Part shown: in pieces, positions 15,824 to 24,484 of the stretch
Layout: every line of letters begins with the position of its first letter
How positions within the stretch are numbered: position 1 is the first letter of the stretch
DNA from: an uncultured Collinsella sp.
GTDB taxonomy: Bacteria > Actinomycetota > Coriobacteriia > Coriobacteriales > Coriobacteriaceae
Direction of reading: 5' to 3'
Assembly (NCBI GenBank): GCA_900541045.1
Contig: UQID01000008.1
Coordinates: 20,860-84,859 of the forward strand
Length of the DNA stretch: 64,000 nucleotides
The notes under the pieces: model-generated
What the model saw: only the letters and a program-made list of their open reading frames with translations
What the model was told of the DNA's origin: nothing
The model's database searches: none
Program-made: the position numbers and the translations under genes

Positions 15824-18631
15824 ATGAAAAACCTCACTAGGTATTTGCAACGAGCGCGTCGGGGAGCACGGATGACCCTGTGCTGGGTAGTCGTTGCGGT
15901 CACGGCGTTTTGCGGGATGCCGACAGCCGGTTTTGCCCTTCAGGATGAATCGCGCGACGAGCTCTATGGCGACGTGGTCAACCCGCTCACCATTACGGTC
16001 AACGATCGCGACTGCACGTTTGTAGATATCGATGACGGCAAGCTCGAGGGTCGTACCTCGATGTACGACAACGTCTCGTTCTACACGGCCGCCGTCAAAA
16101 AGGTGCTGCCCAACTGGGCATCGCTTGCCTATAACATCCTTGGCTATGGTGGAGGCGACGACTCCGGGGACTTTTTGTACTGGGACCACGCCGGCAAGGG
16201 CTTTGAGAAGGATTTCGGTAAGGGTCACTACATCTATCTCTATGATGCGCTTTCGGGCGGCAACGGTGAGCATTCCGATGGTGCCGACAAATCGAAGCAG
16301 AGTGGTCTGACATCTGCAAAAAGCCTCAATGCGGTCTACGAGCGCTTGACCGACGATATCGCCGGCTGTATCGGTCACAAGCTGGAGGGCTCCGATTTCC
16401 GTAAATACGTGCCGCTCGACGGACTGTCGAAAGACACGACTGAGCAGGACGTCATCTATGCCACCATCGCGTGCGTGGACAAGCTCGGCGGCACCTACCA
16501 GTACGATTTCAATGGCTTTGGCATCGCGTTCTATAACTTTAGAGTTCAGCAGCTCAACAGCGTGAACAAGCTTAACTGTGCGCCCGAGGACGCGCCGGGC
16601 TATTCCTTTGTCGATTCTAAGACTGAGCAGGAGCTCGTTACCTCGGCTCTTAACGTCGGCTATGAGGACGCCTCGCAGAGCATCACGCTCGCCCGCGGTA
16701 CCGAGGAGACGGTCGGCACGAGCACTTCTGAATCCGCATCGTATTCCAAAGGCGGCTCGTGGGGCGCATCGGTGAGCCTCAAGGAGTCGCTGGGCGTGCC
16801 CGCAACAGCGAGCGAGGAGATCGAGACTTCGTTTTCGGCCGAAACCACGATGTCCCAGTTGTGGGAGGCGAGCAAGACCGAGGAACAGTCGATTACCACA
16901 ACGGACAACCAGTCTGTCACCGTCAATATGACGATCCCGGCGCACACGCAGGTCAATAGCAAGCAAACGAGTTCTACCACGACGCTGTCCGAGGACTATG
17001 ACCAGCCGGTGGGCGTGACGTTCGACGTGATCATCTTTAATATGAACGGCGAGTGCTACGATGACAACGCCGCCGTGCAGGAGTTCCATACCGCCGGTTA
17101 TGACCAGCGCTCGTTCTACACCACCTTTGGCGATCAGTCGACCGACGCCGTGCAGAACCTGTTCCTGCGCTCAATCGCCCATCGTGGCGACGACGGGTAC
17201 GATACCACCGCCGGAAACGTGACGAGTTGGTCGTATCGCACCAACAACCGCATGGTGCGCGCCATCGATTGGAATTCGGTCCTGGCCGATCGCGAGGTGC
17301 CCTCGCGCAACGGCGGCGCCCCGCGCACGTGCAACGTGCTCAATGACATGGCCGCGACCTATCCCATGTCCATTACGGGTTCCAATCTGTCGTTTGAGTC
17401 GGTGACGGTCGATACGCAGTTGGGCACGCCGCAGCCCATTAAGCCCATCTCCAAGATTCTCGTGTCGCTGCAGACCGATAAGACCCGAAGGCTTACGGTT
17501 GGAGACGAAGACCCCATCTCTTCCTATCGCGTGCGTGCAAGGGACGAGGACGATGTTGATTACTACGGCTTTGTGAAGTCGTCGGGCGACTGGCGCGTGG
17601 TCGATAAAAAGGGCAAGGAATGCAAGTCCGACGTCATCGAGATCCAGACCGACCCTGTCACCCACGAGCAGGTCGTGGTGGGTAAAAAGGCCGGCACCGC
17701 CTACGTAAAGTACTTTATCCCCGAGGACACCTACGTGGACGTGAACGGGCACGTCTCGACCAATGACGAGATCGACGCCGCGGCCTACAAATATAAGGTA
17801 AGTGACGTGGCGCCCGAGCCGTTTAACGGCAGCATCAAGCTCGAGGGCTCGGCGCAGACCGTCGTCGGCGTCGAGGAGAACCTTAACGGCATCGAAGGCC
17901 TGACGGCTACGGTCTATGACACGACGGGCAAGGAAGTCGATAGAGTCTGCAGCTGGGAGGCTCAGGAGCTCGAGAGCAAGGGCATTTCGGTCGCGACAGA
18001 CGGCACGATGACCATCTCGCAACCGGGCACCTTCCATGTTCGCGCCTTTATTGACGGTGTGTATTCCGATTGGGCCGAGGTCGTCGCCGCGCCCGCACCG
18101 GTCGACCCGATGACGACCGTGGTCGAGACACCGGTGAGCGTTACGTCCGTTTCTTCGGGGGATTCTTCGGCAACGACGGATAGCACGCCCCCTGCCCAGG
18201 GAGAGCAGGCCGTTTCCGATGCGAACGCGGCCGAGTCTGCTCCGGCGAGCGACGATGCCGCTGCAGTGACTGGCGACACCGCGCCCACCGCCGCGAAGGA
18301 TGCCTCGCCGATTCCTACGGGCCTCGTTACCGTTTTGACCGATATCTGTCGCTACGGCATCGATCACGGCCTCATCAGCACATCAAACAAGGAAGAGATG
18401 ACCAAGCAGGACTTCGACATCTTAGGCATCCTGTACCTGATGGCGGACAGCCAGGACCTGGTGCCCCAAGACGCCGAGGACGCGATGAGCGAATGGGTCC
18501 ATGACAACTATAATGACGAAGAGCTTGCCACCTGGAAGCAGCATGCGCTTTCGGTGTTGCTCGAATACGGCTATATTGCGCCCGGAACGACCGTGACGAC
18601 GCCGACGACTGATGCTGCGGCCGGCGCATAA
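15824..18631 (+). CDS. Secreted protein with aerolysin/ETX-MTX2-like region and Ig-like repeats, function unknown
   Basis: The start ATG 15824 follows GGGAGGAC; upstream in-frame codons run into ppdK and are rejected. Residues 1-38 form a signal peptide (basic RARRGAR, hydrophobic core, cleavage after AGFA). Residues 40-270 form an unassigned globular part with several Tyr/Trp-rich stretches. Residues about 270-430 are long runs of alternating Ser/Thr and hydrophobic residues (GTSTSESASYSKGGSWG, then ...TIPAHTQVNSKQTSSTTT), a pattern seen in aerolysin/epsilon-toxin pore-forming proteins. Residues about 540-660 and 667-755 resemble bacterial Ig-like domains. A Ser/Thr/Ala/Pro linker (757-830) precedes a helical C-terminal module. 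There is no LPXTG motif or C-terminal membrane anchor. Secretion is well supported; the toxin-fold assignment is my pattern-based inference. Confidence 0.75.
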   Translation: MKNLTRYLQRARRGARMTLCWVVVAVTAFCGMPTAGFALQDESRDELYGDVVNPLTITVNDRDCTFVDIDDGKLEGRTSMYDNVSFYTAAVKKVLPNWASLAYNILGYGGGDDSGDFLYWDHAGKGFEKDFGKGHYIYLYDALSGGNGEHSDGADKSKQSGLTSAKSLNAVYERLTDDIAGCIGHKLEGSDFRKYVPLDGLSKDTTEQDVIYATIACVDKLGGTYQYDFNGFGIAFYNFRVQQLNSVNKLNCAPEDAPGYSFVDSKTEQELVTSALNVGYEDASQSITLARGTEETVGTSTSESASYSKGGSWGASVSLKESLGVPATASEEIETSFSAETTMSQLWEASKTEEQSITTTDNQSVTVNMTIPAHTQVNSKQTSSTTTLSEDYDQPVGVTFDVIIFNMNGECYDDNAAVQEFHTAGYDQRSFYTTFGDQSTDAVQNLFLRSIAHRGDDGYDTTAGNVTSWSYRTNNRMVRAIDWNSVLADREVPSRNGGAPRTCNVLNDMAATYPMSITGSNLSFESVTVDTQLGTPQPIKPISKILVSLQTDKTRRLTVGDEDPISSYRVRARDEDDVDYYGFVKSSGDWRVVDKKGKECKSDVIEIQTDPVTHEQVVVGKKAGTAYVKYFIPEDTYVDVNGHVSTNDEIDAAAYKYKVSDVAPEPFNGSIKLEGSAQTVVGVEENLNGIEGLTATVYDTTGKEVDRVCSWEAQELESKGISVATDGTMTISQPGTFHVRAFIDGVYSDWAEVVAAPAPVDPMTTVVETPVSVTSVSSGDSSATTDSTPPAQGEQAVSDANAAESAPASDDAAAVTGDTAPTAAKDASPIPTGLVTVLTDICRYGIDHGLISTSNKEEMTKQDFDILGILYLMADSQDLVPQDAEDAMSEWVHDNYNDEELATWKQHALSVLLEYGYIAPGTTVTTPTTDAAAGA

Positions 18632-18682
18632 GTGCAGAAAGAGTGCGTGTTTTTGTCTTTTTGCGCACGGGCAAAATAGTTC

Positions 18683-18710
18683 TTGCAGCCAAGGTTGTGG
18701 CGTGTATACT
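18683..18710 (+). promoter_or_regulatory. Promoter of rplS
   Basis: TTGCAG at 18683-18688 and TATACT at 18705-18710 are 16 bases apart. The leader before rplS is about 63 bases. Its presence shows that rplS is not dependent on the secreted-protein gene upstream. Confidence 0.7.
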
Positions 18711-18779
18711 CGAATACGTTTGTTCAACTACGTGCCGGCCAAGGTGGTACGGCACCTCTAGAAGAGTAAGGAATTGCAC

Positions 18780-19121
18780 ATGGATTACATCCGCGCAATC
18801 GAGCGTCAGCAGATCCGCGAGGACATCCCGCAGGTCCGCGTTGCCGACAACGTCAAGGTCCACTACCGCATTAAGGAAGGCGACCGCGAGCGCATCCAGG
18901 TTTTCCAGGGTGACGTCATCCGCATGGCCGGCGCCGGTGCCCGTGAGACCTTCACCGTCCGCAAGATTTCCTTCGGTGTCGGTGTTGAGCGTACCTTCCC
19001 GCTTCACAGCCCCAAGATCGCTAAGCTCGAGGTCGTCCGTCATGGCCGCGTCCGTCGCGCCAAGCTGTACTACCTCCGCGACAAGGTGGGCAAGGCTGCT
19101 CGCATCCCCGAGAAGCGCTAA
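18780..19121 (+). CDS. rplS: 50S ribosomal protein L19
   Basis: L19 lies at the 30S-50S interface. The protein begins MDYIRAIERQQIRED and contains the family motif FQGDVIRMAGAGARETFTVRK (in pieces) and the basic C-terminus GRVRRAKLYYLRD. ATG 18780 is chosen over TTG 18774 because the AAGGA Shine-Dalgarno at 18768-18772 is better spaced. The 113 residues are normal. In many bacteria it follows trmD directly; here it has moved about 10 kb away to its own transcription unit. Confidence 0.97.
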   Translation: MDYIRAIERQQIREDIPQVRVADNVKVHYRIKEGDRERIQVFQGDVIRMAGAGARETFTVRKISFGVGVERTFPLHSPKIAKLEVVRHGRVRRAKLYYLRDKVGKAARIPEKR

Positions 19122-19155
19122 GAAGATCGCAGCGTCTGTCCACTCGTTTGGACAA

Positions 19156-19185
19156 AAGGGTCACCTTCGGGTGGCCCTTCTTTTT
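19156..19185 (+). terminator. Intrinsic terminator after rplS
   Basis: AAGGGTCACC at 19156-19165 pairs with GGTGGCCCTT at 19170-19179 around a TTCG tetraloop, followed by CTTTTT. Confidence 0.88.
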
Positions 19186-19214
19186 ATCTGATTTGCATGC
19201 AAGGAGGCCCCAAT

Positions 19215-20003
19215 ATGGCCAACATGACGAGTTCGGTTTCGGCATCGCAGGTTGCCGGCGAGCTGGCGAGCGCCACGTTTGAGGAGATCCCCGCCCTCGT
19301 GGAGCATTATCGTGAGGATCCGCGCCAGCAAGTGATCAAGGCTTGCGAGCGCGCTCTTAAGCGCCATGCCAAGGAACTTGCCGAGCGCGAGCGCGTCAAC
19401 GGCATGTACGAGCTGATGCACGAGCTCGGTGGGGATGGCGTGGTCGTGGGCGTCGACGAGGTGGGTCGCGGTTCGGTGGCCGGTCCTTTGACGGTGTGCG
19501 CCGTGTGCCTTCCCATAGAACCGCGCATCTGGGGCATCAATGATTCCAAAAAGCTCACGCCGGCGCGCCGCGAGCTGCTCTCGGTGAAGATTGCTGAGGT
19601 CGCGACGGCGATTGGTTTTTGCCATATTGCGCCTGCGGATATCGATGATATGGGCATGGCCCGCGCCATCCGCGCTGCCGTCGCGGGCGCCGTGGCCGAT
19701 ACGGGGCTCGAGCCCGATTGCGTGCTTATGGACGGTAACCCCTTGGGCGCCGTTCCCAACGAGCGCGACGTGGTGAAGGGCGATGCCAAAATCGCCTGTA
19801 TCGCCGCGGCGTCCATCATGGCCAAGGTCACGCGTGACGAGATGATGGTCGAGTATGACGCCGAGTATCCCGAGTATCATTTGGCCGAGTCGAAGGGCTA
19901 CGCAAGCCCCGAGCACATCGAGGCCATTCGCAAACATGGACTTTGTCCGCTGCATCGTGTGAGCTTTTGCGGAAACTTTCTGCAGACTGAGCGTCTTTTC
20001 TAG
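19215..20003 (+). CDS. rnhB: Ribonuclease HII
   Basis: RNase HII cuts RNA in RNA-DNA hybrids, including single misinserted ribonucleotides. The active-site strand GVDEVGRGSVAGPLT carries Asp81-Glu82. DSKKLTPARRE, MDGNPLG and KGDAKIACIAAASIMAKVTRD complete the family pattern. ATG 19215 follows AAGGAGG at 19201-19207. The 262 residues include an N-terminal extension of about 75 residues (helical, charged) before the catalytic domain, as in Bacillus RnhB. Confidence 0.95.
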   Translation: MANMTSSVSASQVAGELASATFEEIPALVEHYREDPRQQVIKACERALKRHAKELAERERVNGMYELMHELGGDGVVVGVDEVGRGSVAGPLTVCAVCLPIEPRIWGINDSKKLTPARRELLSVKIAEVATAIGFCHIAPADIDDMGMARAIRAAVAGAVADTGLEPDCVLMDGNPLGAVPNERDVVKGDAKIACIAAASIMAKVTRDEMMVEYDAEYPEYHLAESKGYASPEHIEAIRKHGLCPLHRVSFCGNFLQTERLF

Positions 20004-20051
20004 GTCAATTGTGGAGACAGGGACCTTAAGGGTTCTATAAACCTGCTGGTA

Positions 20052-20093
20052 GGGGCCGTGTGCAACGCTATTGTTGCGCGCGGCCCCTCATTT
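20052..20093 (+). terminator. Hairpin between rnhB and yraN
   Basis: GGGGCCG pairs with CGGCCCC and an inner GCAAC pairs with GTTGC. Only TCATTT follows, so termination may be weak. It splits rnhB from the yraN-comM-dprA group. Confidence 0.5.
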
Positions 20094-20191
20094 GTCGGCA
20101 TTTGGTTGGTTTTCGGTTTGCTTCCGGTACTTACCCGCATGAAACCTGCCCTCATTATCGAGGCAATGCAGGGAGTGGGAAAGGAGACCCC

Positions 20192-20677
20192 ATGTGTGCC
20201 GCAGCCAAAATGAGCAAGACGCAGCAGCTCAAGGAACGTTGGGAAGAGGGGGAGCTCGATTGCGGGTCGATCACCCCTGAGTTTATCAAGGGGCTCAGTC
20301 CTCGCGAGCTCGGTATGCTGGGCGAGCTTATCGCAATCGATTACTTTAACGAGCGCGGCTATGCATTGCTGGAACAAGGCTATCGATGCTCGGAGGGCGA
20401 GGCCGACCTGGTGCTGCTTGACGAGCTCGACGATGTGGTGGTGATGGCCGAGGTCAAGACCAGGCGTGTTGCGCTGGATTGCGATACGCGGGTGTTTCCC
20501 GAGGAAGCGGTGAACGCCCAAAAGCAGCGGCGCTATCGTCGCATCGCGAGTTGTTATCTCATGGAGCATTATCCGCTCAAGGCGATCCGCTTCGATGCCG
20601 TGGGCGTCACCATTCGCGGCGGGCATATCGCCGAGATCGAGCACCAGTACAATGCATTCGATTGGCAGGTGTCGTGA
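20192..20677 (+). CDS. yraN: YraN/UPF0102 family nuclease-like protein
   Basis: UPF0102 proteins have an endonuclease-like fold of uncertain role. The conserved core is visible: LGELIAIDYFNERGY, GEADLVLLDELDDVVVMAEVKTR (in pieces) and the basic QKQRRYRRIASCYL helix. ATG 20192 follows AAGGAG and gives 161 residues, with a charged N-terminal extension of about 45 residues. The rnhB-yraN-comM-dprA order is conserved in many Gram-positive bacteria. The stop overlaps the comM start (TGATG). Confidence 0.9.
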   Translation: MCAAAKMSKTQQLKERWEEGELDCGSITPEFIKGLSPRELGMLGELIAIDYFNERGYALLEQGYRCSEGEADLVLLDELDDVVVMAEVKTRRVALDCDTRVFPEEAVNAQKQRRYRRIASCYLMEHYPLKAIRFDAVGVTIRGGHIAEIEHQYNAFDWQVS

Positions 20678-22200
20678 TGGCGTTCGAAACTTTTGCTGTT
20701 CACGCAGCCTGTATCCGCGGCGTCGAGGCGATTCCCGTCACGGTCGAGGTTTCGCTCGCGGGCGGCATCCCGGGCATCCAGATGCTCGGCATCCCGAGTA
20801 TGGAGGTCATGGAGTCGCGCGGGCGCATTCGCTGCGCGATGCGCTCTGCCGGATTCGAGATCCCGCGCTCGGGCATTACGGTCAATCTGGCACCGGGCGA
20901 TATCCGAAAGACCGGTAGCGGCTTTGACCTGCCGATAGCCATTGCGGTGCTTGCGGCCGATGGGCAGATTCCCCGCGACAATCTCGACCGCTGCCTCATT
21001 GCCGGCGAGCTCGGCTTGGATGGCACGGTGCTTCCCGTCAAGGGCGAAGTAGCGTTTCAGCTGCTGGCTCGCGACATGGGGTTGTCTTTTATCGCCGGTA
21101 GGTCCGACCAGCATGTTCCGCTTTCGGGGGTCGACTGCGGTTTTATCGACCATCTGTCGCAGCTTGCTCACGGTATGGGCGAGGCAGCTCGGCATTATCT
21201 GGATTCCGAGGGCGGGGAGGCCACCTTTGAGCCCGAGCTCGATTATGCCGACGTGTTGGGGCAGGAGGTCGCCAAGCGCGGCATGGCGCTTGCGGCGGCG
21301 GGGGAGCTGGGCCTGCTCATGATTGGGTCTCCGGGATCGGGCAAGACCATGCTTGCGCGCCGCATGACGGGTATCTTGCCCGAGCTTTCCGTCGAGGATC
21401 AGCAGGAGGCGCTGTGCATTCATTCGGTCTTGGGTGAGAACATCGATGGCCTGCTTGCGGGGCATCGGCCGTTTCGAAGCCCCCATCACAGCATTTCGAC
21501 AGCGGGCCTTATTGGCGGAGGGCGCCCGGTGCATCCGGGCGAGATCAGCCTTGCCCATGGCGGCGTGCTCTTTTTGGACGAGCTTGCAGAGTTTCCCACC
21601 GGTGTGCTGCAGACGCTTCGTCAGCCTATCGAGCGCGGCTATGTCAGGATCGTACGCGTCGACGGTGCCTTCACGTTTCCCTCGCGCTTTCAGCTGCTTG
21701 CGGCGAGCAATCCCTGTCCCTGCGGCTTTTTGGGCGATCGCGAGGTTCCGTGTCGCTGTTCGGCATCGATGGTCGAGCGCTACCGGTCCAAGCTGCGCGG
21801 TCCCTTGGCCGACCGTATCGACCTGATGCTCGATGTGACCCGCCCCGATCCGCAGGTGATTATCGAGGGCGCCGAGGGCATGTCGTCGGCCGAGCTGCGC
21901 GACTACGTTGTCCGCGGTCGGGCTTTTCGTGCCTGGCGCGAGTCCCGTATGGATGATGCGGATGCCGAGGTTGAGGGTGCCGAGCCCCGCTCTATCGATG
22001 GTGTTGTATCGACCTTTGCGCTTGATCAGGCGGCGGAAACGTGCGTGCTCGGCCTGTCGAAGCGCACGCATCTCACGGGGCGCGGCATCGTGCGTCTGGT
22101 TCGCATCGCGCGCACGATTGCCGATGTCGCAGAAAGCGAGCGGGTGACGCAAGACCACGTGCTCGAGGCGGCGATGTACCAGGGAAGGAGGGATCAGTGA
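20677..22200 (+). CDS. comM: ComM/YifB family Mg chelatase-like AAA+ ATPase
   Basis: ComM is a hexameric helicase that promotes branch migration during natural transformation. The N-terminal ChlI-like domain (MAFETFAVHAACIRGVEAIP) is followed by the AAA+ module with Walker A GSPGSGKT at about 217-224, FLDELAEF as Walker B and the cysteine cluster NPCPCGFLGDREVPCRC (Cys4-type), then the Mg_chelatase_C helical domain. ATG 20677 overlaps the yraN stop. The 507 residues are full length. dprA follows with the same TGATG overlap. Confidence 0.93.
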   Translation: MAFETFAVHAACIRGVEAIPVTVEVSLAGGIPGIQMLGIPSMEVMESRGRIRCAMRSAGFEIPRSGITVNLAPGDIRKTGSGFDLPIAIAVLAADGQIPRDNLDRCLIAGELGLDGTVLPVKGEVAFQLLARDMGLSFIAGRSDQHVPLSGVDCGFIDHLSQLAHGMGEAARHYLDSEGGEATFEPELDYADVLGQEVAKRGMALAAAGELGLLMIGSPGSGKTMLARRMTGILPELSVEDQQEALCIHSVLGENIDGLLAGHRPFRSPHHSISTAGLIGGGRPVHPGEISLAHGGVLFLDELAEFPTGVLQTLRQPIERGYVRIVRVDGAFTFPSRFQLLAASNPCPCGFLGDREVPCRCSASMVERYRSKLRGPLADRIDLMLDVTRPDPQVIIEGAEGMSSAELRDYVVRGRAFRAWRESRMDDADAEVEGAEPRSIDGVVSTFALDQAAETCVLGLSKRTHLTGRGIVRLVRIARTIADVAESERVTQDHVLEAAMYQGRRDQ

Positions 22201-23132
22201 TGGGTGAGGTCCGCTACGAACTGCATCCCGGTGATGGGCTGTTTCCCGCTACTGTTCTGGAACTTTCCGATGTGCCGCAGACGTTGTTCGTCCGTGGCGA
22301 CCCGGAGGTGCTCTCGACGCCGGCGCTCTCGATTATCGGTGCGCGCAAGGCCTCGCCGTACGGTCTTGCCGTAGCTGAGCTTGCGGCCAAGGTTGCCGTG
22401 GAAGCGGGGGTGACGGTGGTCTCGGGCGGTGCGGTCGGCTGCGACCAGGCCTCGGGTTGGGCCGCGGTCAACGCCGGGGGCAGGCACGTCGTGGTACTGG
22501 GGACCGGCGCCGACGTGGTCTACCCGCGCTCGAGTGCGGGGCTCATCGCGCGCACGATCGATACGGGCGGCGCGGTCGTGTCCATCTCGCCTTGGGGTAT
22601 GGGGCCACGTAAGTTTGCCTTCCCGCGGCGTAACCGGGTGATTGCCGCGCTTTCGCAGGCGCTCTTCGTGTCGGAGGCTGGCATGCCTTCGGGCACGTTC
22701 TCGACGGCGGAGGCCGCCATGGACCTGGGGCGCGAGCTTCTTGCCGTGCCGGGTTCGATTTTGTCACCCGAGTCGCGCGGTACCAACTACCTCATTGCCA
22801 ACGGGGCCTGCTGCATTATTGACGAGGAGTCCATCGAGATGGCCATCTCGCGAATCTACGGCACCCTGCGCTATTCGCGTCCTGATGCACCCGGTATCGC
22901 AGATCTGGACCCCACGCAGCAGGCCGTGATGCATGCGCTCATCGCCTCGCCGCTCAAGGTCGACGACATCGCGGCACTCGTCTCGCTCGATGCTGTCGGC
23001 GTGCTCAAACTTCTGGGTTCGCTCGAACTCGAGGGCCTCATCGAGCGCATGATGGATGGAAGGTATGCGCCCTCCAAGTTTGCCCTTCACGCCCAGACGC
23101 CCTTCGGTCACAATGGAAAACGTGTCAATTAG
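22200..23132 (+). CDS. dprA: DNA-processing protein DprA
   Basis: DprA binds incoming single-stranded DNA and loads RecA. The Rossmann core carries IIGARKASPYG, VVSGGAVGCDQASG, VVLGTGADVVYPR and the FPRRNRVIAALS motif. A C-terminal winged-helix-like DprA domain occupies about residues 240-300. The usual N-terminal SAM-like domain is reduced or missing, leaving 310 residues. ATG 22200 overlaps the comM stop, so the two are translationally coupled. Confidence 0.93.
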   Translation: MGEVRYELHPGDGLFPATVLELSDVPQTLFVRGDPEVLSTPALSIIGARKASPYGLAVAELAAKVAVEAGVTVVSGGAVGCDQASGWAAVNAGGRHVVVLGTGADVVYPRSSAGLIARTIDTGGAVVSISPWGMGPRKFAFPRRNRVIAALSQALFVSEAGMPSGTFSTAEAAMDLGRELLAVPGSILSPESRGTNYLIANGACCIIDEESIEMAISRIYGTLRYSRPDAPGIADLDPTQQAVMHALIASPLKVDDIAALVSLDAVGVLKLLGSLELEGLIERMMDGRYAPSKFALHAQTPFGHNGKRVN

Positions 23133-23146
23133 AAAGGTGTTTGCAG

Positions 23147-24484
23147 ATGCTGTTTGATCAGGTGACGGTTATCGGTGGCGGTCTGGCGGGATCGGAATGC
23201 GCGATTCAGCTGGCAGATCGCGGGTTCGCCGTAAAGCTGTGCGAGATGCGCCCGCAGGTGAGCTCTCCTGCCCACCATACCGATCACTTGGCGGAGCTCG
23301 TCTGCTCCAATTCGTTTAAGTCGACCCGTCCCGATTCTGCCGCCGGTCTGCTGAAGGCCGAGCTCGGGCGTATGGGCTCGGTGCTGCTCGACTGCGCTCA
23401 TCGTGCCGCTGTTCCCGCCGGCGGCGCCCTGGCGGTCGACCGTGTCAAGTTTTCCGAGCTTGTCGAGGCCGAGGTTGCCGCTCGCCCCAATATTGAGGTT
23501 GTCCACGGTGAGGTCACCCAGATCCCCGAGGGTCATGTGGTTATCGCCGCGGGCCCCTTGTGCTCGCCGGCATTGAGCGAGGAGGTCATGAAGCTCGTCG
23601 GCGGTGACGCCCTGGCGTTCTTTGACGCGGCCGCCCCGATCGTCGATGCCTCGACGCTCGATATGGACGTGCTGTTCTCGCAGTCGCGCTACGAGGAGCA
23701 GGGGAGTGGCGACTATCTCAATGCCCCGCTCAATAAGGAAGAGTACGAGGACTTTATCGAGGCGCTCACCACGGCCGATCGCGTGGTGCTCAAGGATTTT
23801 GAGGGCGGGGACCTGTTTCAGGCCTGCCAGCCTGCCGAGGAGGTTGCGCGCACGGGCAAGGATGCCATCCGTTTTGGTGCCATGAAGCCCGTCGGGCTCA
23901 CCGACCCGCGCACCGGTCGCCGTCCCTGGGCGGCGATCCAGCTGCGCGCCGAGAACAAGGAGAAGACGGCCTATAACCTGGTTGGCTTCCAGACCAACCT
24001 GACCTTCGGCGAACAGAAGCGCGTCTTTCGTATGGTTCCCGGACTGGAGAACGCCGAGTTCTTCCGCTACGGCGTCATGCACCGCAACACCTTTGTCGAT
24101 GCGCCGCACGTGCTCGATGGCACCTTTGCCGTGCCCGGCACGAGCGTGCGCCTTGCCGGCCAGATTACCGGCACCGAGGGGTACATGGAAGCCGTGGCGA
24201 CGGGTCTGCTCGCCGCGCTCAACACCTATGCCGAGGCTATCGATGCTGCGGGCGTCGAGCTGCCGCGCGTGGGCGCCCTGGGCGCGCTCGTGGGGTATGC
24301 GACCGACCCGGCTACGGTGGGCTACCAGCCCATGCACGTCAACTTTGGCCTCGTGCCGCCGCTCGAGGACGGTAAGCGTCGCAGCAAGCGCGATCGTTAC
24401 CAGGCCTACGCGGACCGGGCCCTTAAGGCCCTGGATGCCTATCTGGAAACGCGCTCCGATCTGTTTGGAGGCGAGAGGTCATAG
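23147..24484 (+). CDS. trmFO: Methylenetetrahydrofolate-tRNA-(uracil54-C5)-methyltransferase
   Basis: TrmFO is an FAD enzyme that makes ribothymidine at position 54 of tRNA using methylene-tetrahydrofolate. The dinucleotide fold VIGGGLAGSE is at residues 8-17; CEMRP, VCSNSFKS and the C-terminal VPGTSVRLAGQITGTEGYM are family motifs. ATG 23147 is better spaced from the AAAGG Shine-Dalgarno than TTG 23141. The 445 residues are normal. The dprA-trmFO-xerC order, often with topA in other genomes (absent here), is typical. Confidence 0.96.
   Translation: MLFDQVTVIGGGLAGSECAIQLADRGFAVKLCEMRPQVSSPAHHTDHLAELVCSNSFKSTRPDSAAGLLKAELGRMGSVLLDCAHRAAVPAGGALAVDRVKFSELVEAEVAARPNIEVVHGEVTQIPEGHVVIAAGPLCSPALSEEVMKLVGGDALAFFDAAAPIVDASTLDMDVLFSQSRYEEQGSGDYLNAPLNKEEYEDFIEALTTADRVVLKDFEGGDLFQACQPAEEVARTGKDAIRFGAMKPVGLTDPRTGRRPWAAIQLRAENKEKTAYNLVGFQTNLTFGEQKRVFRMVPGLENAEFFRYGVMHRNTFVDAPHVLDGTFAVPGTSVRLAGQITGTEGYMEAVATGLLAALNTYAEAIDAAGVELPRVGALGALVGYATDPATVGYQPMHVNFGLVPPLEDGKRRSKRDRYQAYADRALKALDAYLETRSDLFGGERS

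Noticed and set aside
12916..15903. Minus-strand open frame of about 995 codons
   Set aside because: Antisense to ppdK, which is a clear full-length gene. No motif was recognised in the opposite product.
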